A stretch of DNA of 64,000 nucleotides from Culex pipiens pallens (GCF_016801865.2 NC_068939.1:89672879-89736878); one strand, 5' to 3'. Counted from the first letter of the stretch, positions 46,591-59,080 are shown. Notes: generated from the letters alone by a model not told the origin. Made by a program: numbers and translations.

Positions 46591-46704
46591 GAACATTTTC
46601 GCTGGCAATATTCTCGATTCTTATTTCCAATGCATCTTATAAGAAATTCGAAACGTTTTGATTTTTTGAAACGTAATGAATCGTTCACTACTTGCTCATC
46701 AATT

Positions 46705-47212
46705 CTACCTAAATTTGAAGAAAGAAAGAAAAAAATTCAATGGTTCTGCTTGATGTTCAATGACGCGTGTAATATTCCCATTAATAAAATCAAAACTAGA
46801 CACATCCAAAGCAAAAAGCCAATTATCAAATCGTGACTCAAGCCCGTTCATGACCAATCTGGCAAATCGAAACATCGTAAGTTCACCACAACGGTACCCT
46901 CTAAGAAATCGTGAGGTTTTTGGTCCTTCAAAACAAAAAGTATCGCATGTCTCCGTCGAATAGCTTTCGTTGTTGCTGCTTGAAAGAAACTGAAGAGACA
47001 TGCCATACACCGAGCTTTCGTCTACTAATTCTGATTTAGACATAAACACAATCTCGCAAAGCCCACTCGATAAAGCGAAATCCGAGAGCTCATTTCTCAT
47101 TTACACCAGGACGCCAGCCTTTTGCCAGCCAGTTAGAAGCTGTCGTGCCTCCATCAGAAAGAACACGCAACTTGTGGGGAGTGAGGGAAAAGGTTGTGGA
47201 GCTTTCCGGTGA
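46705..47212. other. Unresolved open-frame cluster
   Basis: A 131-codon frame runs on the minus strand (47100 to 46705). Two plus-strand frames (46760-46963 and 47000-47212) overlap it. The plus frame contains PQRYPLRNREVFGPS, reminiscent of the basic tail after integrase in some LTR elements, but this is weak. No strand can be chosen and no domain is certain. Confidence 0.25.
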
Positions 47213-47848
47213 ATTCCAGACGCTGCCGGTGCCGCCCTGTTCCGCAAAGCCAGCCTAACCTCCAGAGACGCTCTCTCCGCAGAATGTCTCCACAAGATTA
47301 GAGTTGGTTTTTTGCTTCTACCTGAATTGTTGCATGAGTTTTATTTATTTTTTTGGGTTAGAAAAAGGCAAAGCAGGAAACAACTTTTATAGCCAAGTTT
47401 GCGATAGGTCCTTAGATGCTGTGGGAGGTTTATGGAGGTAAAGTCAGTTGGTTTTTATATCCTCTCGTAGGAAGACGAACTGAATTTTCTCTTTAAAAAA
47501 GTCACTTTAACCTCATGCTTTTTTTCAATTGACGAGAAATGTGTTTAACGGAGCACATCAACCAAAGCTTTTGCGCCCAGATTTTTGTTAAAGATATTTT
47601 AGTATCTTCAAAACTACAGGAACTATCGATATATATTGTTATTCATCCCCTTAGCTACTATTTTTATTAAGATTTACAACCAAATTTGTCAAATTTTATA
47701 ATCAAATTATTTCAGGATTGGGTCCGTAAGTTTAATGATTTTAGAATAAGAAGACTATAACTTCCTTGATAGCTGTGTACCCTTAAAGCAAAATCAATTT
47801 CAACACATTCGCCCTATACAATCCAATTTCAACTCTAGAAGTAAAAAC
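47213..47848. other. Unannotated region
   Basis: GC-rich to 47300, then AT-rich. No gene or repeat is supported. Confidence 0.4.
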
Positions 47849-48540
47849 GTTACTTTATCCACCATTAGGTGGTTGGTGCCTTCCTCACATTTATAGTGTA
47901 ATGCTAGGTAATATCTGAGATCCGGCCTCCACAAAGTTCATAAATAACTCTTGAGTGCTTATAACATTTGATAGGAAAGTCAGATCTTCAATCTACTGAA
48001 CTCGTTGGAAAGGTCTTTTGATTACCTATCCAACGACAGATTGCATGATAGATCCGGACAACGTTTTCATCGAAATATATGAGATCCGGCCTCTAAAAAG
48101 CTCATATATAACACTTAAGTGATTATAACTTTTGATAGGTTTTTCAGATCTTCAATCTTTTGAACTCGTTGAAAAGGTATAACATGAAGAGGTTTCTTAC
48201 AAAAACCACCCTTTTTACAATCTTCCGGACTTTTGTTAAAATTGTTTTTTAGCATAACTTTTGAAGTACTTAACTAAACTTTATCATTTTCAATAGCGAC
48301 TTATGGGACCCCAATATGGATTAAATGAGACCAAAACGGTCCAAATCGGGTCAGCCAGTGCCGAGATAGCTCAGTGCAAATTTGTTTGATCAACATCCCA
48401 CCACACACACAGACATTTGCTCAAAATTTGATTCTGAGTCGATATGTACACATGAAAGTGGGTCTAGGAGGTCAAATTAAGAATTTCGTTTTTCGAGTGA
48501 TTTTAAGCCTTTCCTCAGTAAGGTGAGGAAGGCAAAAAGT
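47849..48540. mobile_element. GAGGAAGGC-family MITE-like element
   Basis: It starts with TTATCCACC, GGTGG and GGTGCCTTCCTCAC, and ends GGTGAGGAAGGCAAAAAG. Two AGATCCGGCCTC units lie inside. It is the reverse orientation of the 49987-50663 copy. Confidence 0.75.
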
Positions 48541-48599
48541 AAATCTTTCCTTGTTGGTTTGGCCCGGTTGAACAGTTTTTTTGCATAGCGTTATTATAG

Positions 48600-48875
48600 A
48601 GCATTTTTCTACGAAATCAGCCAATTATAGGCTCTTTACACATTTAGCCCTTTTGAAATGTTAGTATTGATTCTAAAATATCAAACATTAATTTCGAAAG
48701 AGGTAAAATTTTTTTTTTAATATTGAAATAGGACCATTAGATATGGCCAAAATAAAATGGGGGACTATTTGGGTGAAAAACTCAGAAAACTTAAATTTTA
48801 AAATAATTGTCCTGTTTCCTTCTCTTCTATCCACTGTATCTCGGCAACCAGAGGTCTTCAATGTTTCCTAGTCGT
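48600..48875. repeat. Diverged fragment of the 13245-16692 foldback family
   Basis: AGCCCTTTTGAAATGTTAGT and ATCTCGGCAACCAGAGGTC, with the spacing between them, match blocks at about 15880-16025. It is heavily diverged. Confidence 0.5.
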
Positions 48876-49251
48876 AATTTTAGGATTTTTTGTATTTTTT
48901 TATTTAATCCCTTTAGGCCGCTGCAAATATTTTTCAAATTTTATGTCGCACCCATCCCCTCAACCCCCTTCCCATCCTTTTTCAAAAACTTGCAATTTTT
49001 TATGGAGGTAAAAGTCTAACCAACAGAAAACATTTCGAAATCCATTTTTCTGCGTTATTGATCAAATTTAGAATGCTTTTGTGATTTTTACTTATAGTAC
49101 GAATTTGCACGGAAATTGATGATGACAATAATTGCTTTTTTATGTTTTCATTGCCTGTTTGATTGTTAAGGATATTTAGGTAATTTTTCGGATATGCATT
49201 TGTTAAACAATTTATTGGCAATTGCTACTTTTAATGAATTTTAAAGCAAAA

Positions 49252-51071
49252 TAGGGTACGTTATCCATTAGTAGACCCCTTTACTATAGTGGACCCTCTG
49301 ACGGGTTTTTGATGAAAAAATCAATAAAATCACAATTTCAAGCGCGTTGTTTTCTACAAATCTTTTATTTGGCATGTTTAGCATCGTTTAAAACATTGTT
49401 GACTGACATTGAATTGTCCTTTTCACCAAAATACGTGTTTTGAGTTCGACATTCAGCCATGGACACTAGCATCTTCACAACATAATTGCATTTATATTTT
49501 ATGATTGAATTAACTATCCAATCATTTTTTGAATGATTATTCAACTTCAGCAAGTCGAAATAATGTAAGTTAAAGAACTTTACTAAAACAGAGCGAAGAT
49601 CTGCTCATTTTCGAGCAAAAATTAGGGGGGGGTCCAATATAGGACAACGAAAATCCGAACTTTTCCAAAAGTGGACCCCTGTTAATTTAACCTTCAAAAA
49701 TGAAGAAAACTGTGTATTAAAGCTAAAGTTTCTCTTAAACATACAATAAATGCTTGTTGTAATCAACCTAAACGCATATTTTTTCAATTATGAGTATAAA
49801 TATAGCTGTTTTCATGTTTAAAGTACCAACAATGCTGAAGCCGTAAGAATTTAAAATTAATCAAAAAATTAGTTAATTGTACTTAACTGAAGCATAATAA
49901 TTGCAGTTTGAAATGATATTTTATAATAAAAATCAATAACATGGCTGTTTTTTTTTTTTTAATAAACATGCGTGGTTTTATCAGCGTGGTTTTTGCCTTC
50001 CTCATCTCACTATAAAATCACTCGAATAGTGAACTAATTATTTTGACCTCGTAGACCCACCCTCACGTATGCATATCGACTCAGAATCATGTTCTGAGCA
50101 AATGTCTGTGTGGGTGGGTGGACAAAAAATTGTCACTCGATTATCTCCGGACTGGATGGACGGATTTTGACCGTATTAGTCCCATCCGATCTGTCTTGGG
50201 GTCCCATAGGACTCGATTTAAAATCAGCAAGTTTAGCAAAGTACTTCAAAAGTTATGCTTAAAAAACGATTTTAGCGTATGTCCGGAAGATTGTAAAAAG
50301 GGTGGTTTTTGCAAGAAAACCTATCATGTTATACATTATCAGAAAGGTATTAAAAAGACCTTTCCAATGAGCCCAAAACATTGAAGATCTGATAACCCTA
50401 CCAAAAGTTATTGGCACTTAAGTGTTATTTATACACTTTTTGGAGGCCGGATCTCAGCTATTTTGATAAAAATATTGTCTGAATCTTCCATGCGAACTAT
50501 CGTTGAATAGATTTTTTATCAGACCTGCGAACCCTATCAAAAGAAATGAGTAATAAAGTTGATTTGTTAAACATGTCAAGGGGGAATGTTGCTATTTTTA
50601 CTGAATGTATTGCCTTTATGAATGTGAGGAAGGCACCAACCACCTTAAGGTGGATTAAGTAACGTTTTTTTAAATTATTTTTATGTTTACAGTGGTTTTC
50701 AAACGTTTTCACTGATCTTTTTCGGAAATAAATGTGTTTAAATGTCTGATAGGGTTTTTTGTTGTTTAAAGCAAAATTTGTTAACAAATCATATTTATTT
50801 ATGATGAAAAGTGAGCCAAATCCATCTTTTATTCATTATATCTATCATTAGACCTATACCATGCATCCAAACATCAAATACTTTTTTTTCAAATGGCTAT
50901 TTTTCTACCCAAAAACAATAACTGATGAAACAAATAGTCAAAACTGTTCAAAAGACTTCAGATACCATTATTTTGTACGAAGTTTTATGAAAAAGTGCAT
51001 AAAATATTGAAAATTTGTGGAAAATGTGCTTCGGCTCTACTAGAGGGTCCACTAATGGTTAAAATACCCTA
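49252..51071. mobile_element. TA-flanked element with AGGGTA..CCATTAGT termini
   Basis: TAGGGTACGTTATCCATTAG at 49252 is mirrored near 51050-51071, the shared core being CCATTAGTRGACCC. TA flanks both ends. GTGGACCC recurs inside. The 1.8-kb interior is interrupted by a GAGGAAGGC-family copy and has no transposase. Confidence 0.75.
49987..50663. mobile_element. GAGGAAGGC-family MITE-like element (nested)
   Basis: The ends GGTTTTTGCCTTCCTCATCTC and GTGAGGAAGGCACCAACCAC are followed by CTTAAGGTGGATTAAGTAAC. It inserted into the 49252-51071 element and is the most complete copy for comparison. Confidence 0.75.
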
Positions 51072-51985
51072 GAACACCCATAGCTAAATACCGAACGGAT
51101 AGTCAATTCAAATTGAAAAGAGAGGAAAGTACTATTTAGCGAGAGTATAGACCACTCGCGCTTACAACAACAACAAATCGTGTTCATAGGGACGTGGCGT
51201 TACATCGTGCAGCCATTTGTTTTTTCTATAGTTCTTATTCAGCAAATTGCTGTTTATTTTTGTAAAAAGTTTTTTTTAGCACTTGTAGCACCAACGGGGT
51301 CAAAACTTCCGCGAAGCACCAAGGGGGTCAAAAAAGTTAGACCTACACCATGCATCAAAACATCAAATATTGGCTAAATTTGGCATAAAAATAACAATTT
51401 TCCTATAGTGGACCCAGGTCTAGGTGTATCTCGGTGAAAACTCAATCGAACTGGATGATTCTTGTTGCATTCGATCCGGTCAAGAATCACCTCCAACAAG
51501 GTAAATCAAATAACAGATGCGTCTACCCTAAGTTATAATAAAAAAGGCATTTCGATCATTTATCCAAGTGTTCAAAGAGCCTTTGAATTTGCATTTCCAA
51601 CTTGTTTGACCCCGTTGGGGCTACAAGTGTTAAATCGTGTTAGATATAAGTAAGCTGATATCAAAGTAAATAAAATAATTAAAAATAATAAAATAATTCC
51701 GCAACAGTGTACGGATTTTAGTTCAGCAAGAATTAGTAGTCTCAAGCATAACATATTCTGCTACTGTCTCCAACATCTAATCAAACAAACTTAATTAGTA
51801 GTGCTACCAGAAGAACTTGAACAAAAAGTAGTAGGTTTGAGGGACGATGAGATAAAAATTGTTGTTTTCTCCAGAGTGGGTAAATCGGAAAAGTTGCAAC
51901 ACAAACTATAGGCGTGTAAAGGTTTTGATAAAGACAAAAATCGTTTACAGAATCCACGGAATGTTTAGTACAGTATGTCCACGTA
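51072..51985. other. Unannotated region with small internal repeats
   Basis: CCATGCATC..AAACATCAAATA near 51346 repeats a block near 50860. CACTTGTAGC..ACGGGGTCAAA at 51280 is inverted near 51600-51630. No gene. Confidence 0.5.
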
Positions 51986-52085
51986 CCCTTCCTCCCCTGT
52001 AGAGAGTAGTGCGGTGCTTGTGGGACGCGCAGTCCTGTTTTTTCGTGTTATTTTCCGTCTCTTTTGTGTCGCTGTTCGAATGCAG

Positions 52086-52440
52086 AGTGCATAATTGGCA
52101 AAGGGAGCGCGTGGTCGTAAAAAATTTTCGGAGTGAAAAGTGTTTTTTTTTGTGTGCCTTTTGTTTCGCAATTTTATCGTGAATTGTGTGCTGCGAGGAG
52201 AAGATTACCCTCTGAAAATGCAGCGTCATCAGTGCATAATTGACAAAGGCAGCGCGTGGTCATAAAAATATTCGGAGTGAAAAGTGATTTTTTTTTTGTG
52301 TGCCTTTTGTTTCACATTTTTGTCGTGTATTGTGTGCTGCGAGGAGAAGATTACCCTCTGAAAATGCAGCGTCATCAGTGCATAATTGGCAAAGGGAGCG
52401 CGTGGTCGTAAAAAATATGCGGAGTGAAAGTGATTTCTTT
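52086..52440 (+). repeat. 145-bp 5' monomer repeats
   Basis: AGTGCATAATTG starts at 52086, 52231 and 52377 (periods 145 and 146 bp). Each complete unit runs through GTGTGCTGCGAGGAGAAG. Tandem 5' monomers act as promoters in some LINEs; that role here is inferred. Confidence 0.9.
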
Positions 52441-52455
52441 TGTGATTTTCAAAGC

Positions 52456-52732
52456 CCTTCCTATATCATCGTTGATCGGAAGGCACGGCGTCGGGTGGAT
52501 TGTGTTTAAATTTTTCGAATAAGGTTTTATTTTTTTTTTTGCGGTGAAAATGCCAATTCTATATAATGAACGAAAGACGCACTGACAATTTGGATAGTTG
52601 AGTTAATAGTGGAGCAAAATAACTATGTGTGAGTGATTTTGTGTTAAAGACCTTCCCATAGCATCGTTGCTCGGAAGGCTCGCCGACGGGTCTGTTATGA
52701 AAGTCCTCCCCATAGCGTCGTAGCTCGGGAGG
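52456..52732 (+). ncRNA. Three covarying 28-nt hairpins
   Basis: 52456-52483, 52651-52678 and 52705-52732 are each exactly 28 nt. The outer stem is CCTTCC/GGAAGG in the first two and CCTCCC/GGGAGG in the third. The inner stem is ATCA/TGAT, AGCA/TGCT and AGC/GCT respectively, around TCGT. Both stems show paired changes, which supports an RNA structure within the element's transcript. Further copies lie at 37529, 37583 and, inverted, 58117. Confidence 0.65.
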
Positions 52733-53117
52733 CATCGCAAAGCCAATACCTTATCCCACTAACCCAAAAAAAATTTAATCACGTGATGCTTGAAGGAGAT
52801 GCTGTGGATTCAACGGTCTCAAGCGGTATCAACAAGTATATAGCGAAAAACTATGTGCTTGATGAGTCTGCAACTTCAACTATCGGACTAACATTCCTCC
52901 CTTTCGTTGAACTGCAGGCTTCTTGGGAGGGCGCCGGTATTGACTAATAAAGTCGGGGTCTTCAGGGGTTAAACAGTGAACGGATGGTTGGCTCCCACTG
53001 ATCATTTTTGATTCATTGTTTAACTTCAGCTGATCTGTCAATAACGGAGTAGCAGCTCATTGGCAGTCAACCATGCTCATGCTCATGCTCATGCTCAATC
53101 CCTTCCTCCCCTGTAGA

Positions 53118-55314
53118 TTTTGTGAAATGTGTTGCAGTCTCTGCGGTTAACTCAACCGAGTATTTCTCGAATGCTCGAATGTACTTTGAATGTACTACAA
53201 TCAATGAAATTAGCTAGATTGGATCTGGGGCGTAATTTAAACACAAATTCATTCAGGATCCTTTCTTCGGACTATAGCTGGGTTTGCGATTTTGATTAGA
53301 TACAGAAAAAGTGAACGGAATCAATCTTTAAATTTAATCTGTTAATGAACTCCTAATTACTGGAAAATTTCTCAATTATCAGAAGCGACCTACACAATTA
53401 ACAACAAAAAATCTATAAACCACCAAACCACCCTGTTCACGCTGATTTGCTCGAGTGGGGAACATCACTCGAGCAAGACGTCCCTTCAGAAGTATCCCTC
53501 TTTAACTTGACAAAACCAAGAGACATTCTACGTCTTCCTCAACGGCATCGTTTCATGCGTTTGAAGTGTGGAGCTTTCAGTTCTTTCTTTCTTTTTCTTT
53601 TTTTGCGCCAAGTTTGCACACAAGCGGAAGCCGTTTTCATCTCAATTTTCAAGCAAATGTTCTTAACGTATCGATTTTTCCGGATGTCGTCCCGCTTTCG
53701 GAGGCAGGCTTCCCGGGAGGAACGGTTGTAACATTGGCAATTTTATTGTATGTCATGTTCACAGCATCACAGCAACACACTAAACATACATTCCCATCAA
53801 AGGGGTATTCTCGTGCCATGTACACTCTGAGTTGTAACCCGGACCGGATTTCTAACGGATTGCATTCGGAATGGAAGTTGTACCATGGTAGCGTGGTTGC
53901 TGCAAACTATAAGCGTTTGGACGTGTTGGCTAGGATTACAACAATAATACGAAAATTAATGACCGTTCAGTGCAGGGTCGTTTTCTATGCAGGACCGTGA
54001 TGGATGCTGAGTAATGATTGCTGTGAGGAGAGTGGAATTCACGGAATCTGTGCTGCATTGCAGAAAATGTTTGGAAGCGAAAATAATCGTGATTTTCAAA
54101 ATATCTGCCGATAGAATTTCTCTAGTCACCTTCTCGGGAAATTATGCATTCCTTTCTGGACAAAATTTCTTTTGCAGATTTGAGCTTGTAGGAGGAAGAG
54201 AACAAATTCCTCACCATCGCAATCAGGACCAAGTATGAAAATGGAAAATTCTTCTTTTCCCTACAGGCCATAATTTCCCCTCACAAAATACGGTCTACTA
54301 ACCACTGCTGAAATTAGGGTTGGGGGTAACCAGAAGCTCAAAAAGTAACCATTCAAAAAAGTGTTACAAAGTTTCAATCGCCACACCACTTCCTTCCGTT
54401 CACAAAACCTAACTCTGCAAATTTACGACCAAGTTGCAAACTTTTGACCTTTACATAAATCTGGGTCACCCTACTGCCCATTACCGACTCCTCCACCCCC
54501 GCACGGCACCGTAGACCACGTGGCCCGACTACCACGGTTCATCCCCGCTGCTTAAATGCGGAATGCAGAAAGCTTCCCAGGGGAATAAATTAAAAGCCTC
54601 TCGCTGTGCCCTTGTGTACTAATGAAACGCCAGCAGGAGGGCCAATGAATACAGCGAGAGGGAGGGAGCTTTTCAACCCGTTGGGCTTCGACTTATGAGA
54701 AATTCGACCGCCATGGGCCATGGTCGTTCATTTGCGGAGTTCCCCTGGAAAGCTCTTTCAAAGGAATCTTAAAAAAGAACAATATCTCTACAGGGGAGGC
54801 GTTGTTTTTCGTCCAGGTTCACATTTGAGAGCAAAATAAGCAACTTCCTTCCAAACAGTGTGCGGGACGACAACGTGCCGACCGAAGGCAGAGTTTATTT
54901 TTCATTCTTTGCCCAGCAGCAGCAGCAGAAGAAGCTTTCAAGTGTTTTTCATTAGTCTCGTAGTGGGTTTCCGGTGGGCGAGGGCGTTACTTGCCTGCTT
55001 CGCGTCGAATGTTTGTATTGTTTTTGTTTTTTTTTTGTGGACTGATCTGCCCAAAATGGAAATGTTTTATTAATAGGGAAAAGTCTGGCCTCGGACGGAA
55101 AATCCCTTGTCACTCTGCTGGAGGGAAAGGCTAGATGGAAAGAGTTGTTTCGCAGATTTGCATGGTTGGTGTTTTTCAAACTGGCACTTTTGGAATTCAG
55201 GGGTTTTTTCACAAGGCATTTTTTCATATGATTATGATTTACATTAAGGTTTTCTTTACACAAATCTTTTTTTTTATTTAAAAATTAGTTTGCTCTTGAT
55301 GGATTGATATTGAT
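53118..55314. other. Unannotated, partly GC-rich host-like region
   Basis: 54470-54960 is GC-rich and non-repetitive (CAGCAGCAGCAGAAGAAG near 54916). Open frames at 53447-54000 overlap in several frames with no domain. It may hold regulatory or untranslated host sequence. Confidence 0.4.
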
Positions 55315-55580
55315 ACCCAAGTAACATTTTTAAACCAACTGACCACGACCTAGTTTTATTAAGGTTTTATGGTAGCATCTTGATTGCTTAATACCAACTG
55401 CAAGAAATAAGCATTCAAATTATTTTAATTATCTCAAATACCGTAACAACCTTTTGCGGAGGTCCTTTTGGGTTTTAACAGAGGTTTATCGGGGTTCTGG
55501 GGAGGCTGTTGGTTTCAATTTGGTTTTGGCTGATAGGTTTTATAGCGGTTGTGACAGCTTTGACAAAATGTTACTTGGGT
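55315..55580. mobile_element. MITE with ACCCAAGTAACATTT termini
   Basis: ACCCAAGTAACATTTTTAAA at 55315 is mirrored by AAAATGTTACTTGGGT at 55565-55580. It shares its terminal 15 bp with the hairpin MITE at 19658, but its 266-bp interior differs. Confidence 0.75.
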
Positions 55581-56056
55581 GGTCTTTATCTTATGATTTC
55601 TATTTGAACTTTATTTGCCCGGCCAGGTGGGAATAAAAAAAACCGCGATAATTTGAATAACAAGTCCTAAGAAAGTATCTAATTTTGTTATCAGAAAGTC
55701 ATTATCATCGGTAATTATAATAAAAAGTAATAACATCGCCAACGCCAGTCTAAAATTTGTCATTGAACAGATCTTTTTAGAGAGTAAGACAACAACAACT
55801 CATAGTATGGTATATGAAAAATCATTCAATCATTGATCGCTTTATTCGTGTAATATTCCACCTTATAAAACACAATCATTAGATATAAAATAATTATTAT
55901 AGTATAATTAATGTTTACTTTAAATATGGAAAAATTTTGACCAATTTTCTATCACCCACTTTGTTATTATTTTTTTTAATTTTCAAAATATGGGCAGATC
56001 AATGGGAAAATCAAGGAAATTATTTTGGCAATGATATGTGGTATTTTTATTATAGG
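55581..56056. other. Unannotated AT-rich spacer
   Basis: Nothing recognisable. Confidence 0.45.
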
Positions 56057-57040
56057 TACAGCAATTCCCCACGAAAACAGCATGATTAAAAAAAAAGTTC
56101 TTCGAGCAGGCTCAAAATTTTTCTAGGGGTTCCTTGGCCAAAATAATTAGACCCGTATATTTTTGTTTGGCCATTAGGCTGACTTAAGCCATGTTAGTGT
56201 GGTCCAAAAAATGGCCATTTTCGTTATTTTTCGAAAAACCACTTTTTTCAAAAAATCATATTTCCGCGCCATTCAATCCGATTTTAGCTGTCTTAGACGC
56301 AAAAGAAAGGTGATTAGTTTGGCTATTTGGGAAAAATAAAAGAAAGTTTCAAAAATCTAGCTTAACATTTGAAAAGGTCGTAAGAAAACTTAAATTGCTG
56401 TTGTGAAGGTCTCGGGACCAATGAGCCTATGTCTGAAAATATTTTACCTGATTCCTCGAGAAACTTTACATAACATATAAAAAAATTGTGTAGCTATGTT
56501 TTCAATTTTCTGAGATACGATTTAAAAAAAAAACTGGGGTTTTCGACGCGCCACGCGCAAAAATGGGAAAATGACGAAAACGGCAAAAAAACGACTTTTT
56601 TTCACTAAAACTGCGATAACTTCAAAATTTCAGCGATGACCTATACATGTTAGGGTACCAAAATTTTTGTAATTGAAATACGCAACTTATCTCAGAAAGT
56701 TGAAAACATAACTTCCCCCTTTTTTCGATATGTTATGTAAAGTTTCTCGAGGAATCAGGTAAAATATTTTCAGCATTTTAAGTTTTCATACGACCTTTTC
56801 AAATGTTAAGCTAGATTTTTGAAACTTTCTTTTATTTTTCCCAAATAGCCAAACTAATGATATGATTTTTTGAAAAAATGGTTTTTGCGGAAAATGACGA
56901 AAATGGCAATTTTTCGGACCACCCTAACACGGCATAGGTCACCCTAATGGCCAAACAAAAAAATACGGGTCTTATTATTTTGGCCAAGAAACCCCAGACA
57001 ATTTTTTTGTATCATGCTGTTTTTGAGAGGAATTGCTGTA
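56057..57040. mobile_element. TA-flanked foldback MITE with TACAGCAATTCC termini
   Basis: TACAGCAATTCC at 56057 is mirrored by GGAATTGCTGTA at 57029-57040. The inverted arms continue nearly to the centre around 56590, including TGGCCATTAGG and GAAACTTTACATAACATAT. It is non-coding. Confidence 0.85.
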
Positions 57041-58086
57041 TAATTATTAAAATGAGATATTTGAAAGTTGAGTTTTTCAATTATTGATATTGGAATAATC
57101 TTTTAATTATTGGTATATCAATAATTCAAAGAATCCAACAGTTTGCTCGAAAATGTTGTGCATTACAATTTTTTTATCACTGGAACTTTCAAACATTATG
57201 GTTATTTGCTCAACGCGATATTTTGGTGGTCTCTGTAATTTTATATTTTTTTTCAAATGTTCATAAAAATTTGGAAGTCAATTTTTTACTGATTTTTCTA
57301 AGCAATTGAAAATGTATAATATTTAATTGGAACTAAGCAAAAATATATAAAATTTTATAATAAGCTAATAATAATAAATGAATATCGAAATCATTTACAG
57401 TCATCATCATAATTGAACATATTGATTTGCTTTTACCTGCATCTGAAAGCTTTTCTTGCGATCTTTTGATTGATGTTTTGACCGGCTGTACATTTTTACA
57501 TTTTACATCAAGTTTTTATAGAAAAAGACATTGACCCTTGTAATTCACAAATTCGGAACACTTTTTTCGTAGTTGCTACTCTGTTATTGACCAGGACCTC
57601 CAAGAATTGCTCCGTGGACCACAGATGCAGATATCATTCACTTTTGAAATTTCAAAGAAAACTAGGAAACTGAAAATATGAGTTTGAAAACTTTTAAGTG
57701 GAGTTCAAATATTGGCATCAATGCTATTTAGAGTCTTTCAATAATATTGTTGAGAAAGTTGCAATAGAACCTCCAACGAAATATGAAGATACAGCTCTCA
57801 AGATGTCGGAAAATAACCCCTCTATAACCTGTCATTTTATATCCTAAAGTACTTGAATAAGTACACCGTGGGGCGATTTTTAAGATTATTTTTTAATGAG
57901 CTTTGAATTACATGATATTGCATTTTCAATTCTCAATAACAAATTTGGTATTATTATTAGTTAGAAATTCAATGAATTATATTTATAAAAATAAAAATAG
58001 ACACAAGTTTTAAAAAATCATTCCATGAGATCGATAAATCCACAACATCCCATCCAAGCATCTCGTGAATGCTTCTTATCTTTCTG
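57041..58086. other. Unannotated AT-rich region
   Basis: No gene or repeat was identified. Confidence 0.45.
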
Positions 58087-58150
58087 TTAGTAAGATAAGG
58101 TATTGGTTTTTCGATGCCTCCCGAGCTACGATGCTATGGAAAGGTGTTTG
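58087..58150 (-). mobile_element. Fragment of the (CATGCT)n retroelement
   Basis: On the minus strand CTTTCCATAGCATCGTAGCT then CGGGAGGCATCGAAAAACC and AATACCTTATC match 37583-37640 and 52705-52760. It retains one 28-nt hairpin (58117-58144) whose outer stem still pairs using G-T wobbles. Confidence 0.75.
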
Positions 58151-59080
58151 TGGTCAGTACGTAAACACTTACGCAATTTAATGTCTTATAAATAAAATTT
58201 TGCACAACGATTAACTCGACGACTCAGACGTCAGCGTCTCATTCGAACAATGATGATATAGAAAGGGCTTATGTATAAAGCAGAAGAAATTTGGTCATTT
58301 TATGCATAATTTCATACGTTAAATACATCACGACGCTGTGCCTTTCGACCAACGACGATAAAGAATGGACTTCTTGAATACACTTAAAAATTAGGACTAC
58401 AAAAGCAAATTGTAAATGTTCCCATAACAAACAACACTTTTCATTACAAATAATTATTTTACAAACACGTGGTAACACATAATCGCGCAAACAGAATTTG
58501 TAAAAAATCTGGATGTCTCTGTTTTAATTGTGCCATTACAGCTATTATTTCCGGACTCAGGAAATTGGCCTAAATCTCGGGATCTCGACAATGCGTTCAG
58601 TTTTATTTTTAAAGACGGAAAATTATACGCTCAGCGATAAAATAATGAGCAAAGTTTCACAAGTTCAAGACGCCCCGCACTGTTCTTGAAACGTCGCCAA
58701 TCCAAACTCTTAACTTTTCAGTTCAACTTACAAAATTATTCCCAGACGCTTTCCATCAATCCCGAAAAAAAGCCCCCAAGTACCCTCGCATTTCCGCTGA
58801 TCCAGTCTATCCCCTCCAACAATGACACTCAGTGCCCCAAAAGGTGGTGGGCTGGGAGAAAGGGAAAGCAACTTAGCACAAAACCTCGCAGACATCATCC
58901 TGCAGCCTACTTCAATTATTTTCAATTTACTTTAGGCAATCTTCCCCGGGTGGTTGTCTTGCGGTGAAGAGTTGTCTGCGACCTGTCTCTACGTTTAAGG
59001 TACCGCCCACCTCCTTCCCCAAAAGGCAACCCCAAGAAAACGTGTTGTTTAGTGTACGTGCAGGAACTGGCAATTTGCAC
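58151..59080. other. Unannotated region
   Basis: AT-rich, then moderately GC-rich after 58680. Short open frames on both strands have no domain. Confidence 0.4.

Larger units (their letters stand above)
52003..53099 (+). mobile_element. Full-length non-autonomous non-LTR-type element with 5' monomers
   Basis: An 18-bp duplication CCCTTCCTCCCCTGTAGA (51986-52003 and 53100-53117) encloses it. From 5' to 3' it has a unique leader, about two 145-bp monomers plus a partial third (from 52086), three 28-nt hairpins, an AT-rich segment, and a 3' region shared with 37486-38216 that ends in (CATGCT)n. No ORF1 or ORF2 is present, so it probably depends on a partner LINE sharing its 3' end. Confidence 0.88.

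Noticed and set aside
53447..54000. Overlapping plus-strand coding frames
   Set aside because: Two frames overlap over most of their length, with low-complexity TTTCTTT tracts and no domain.
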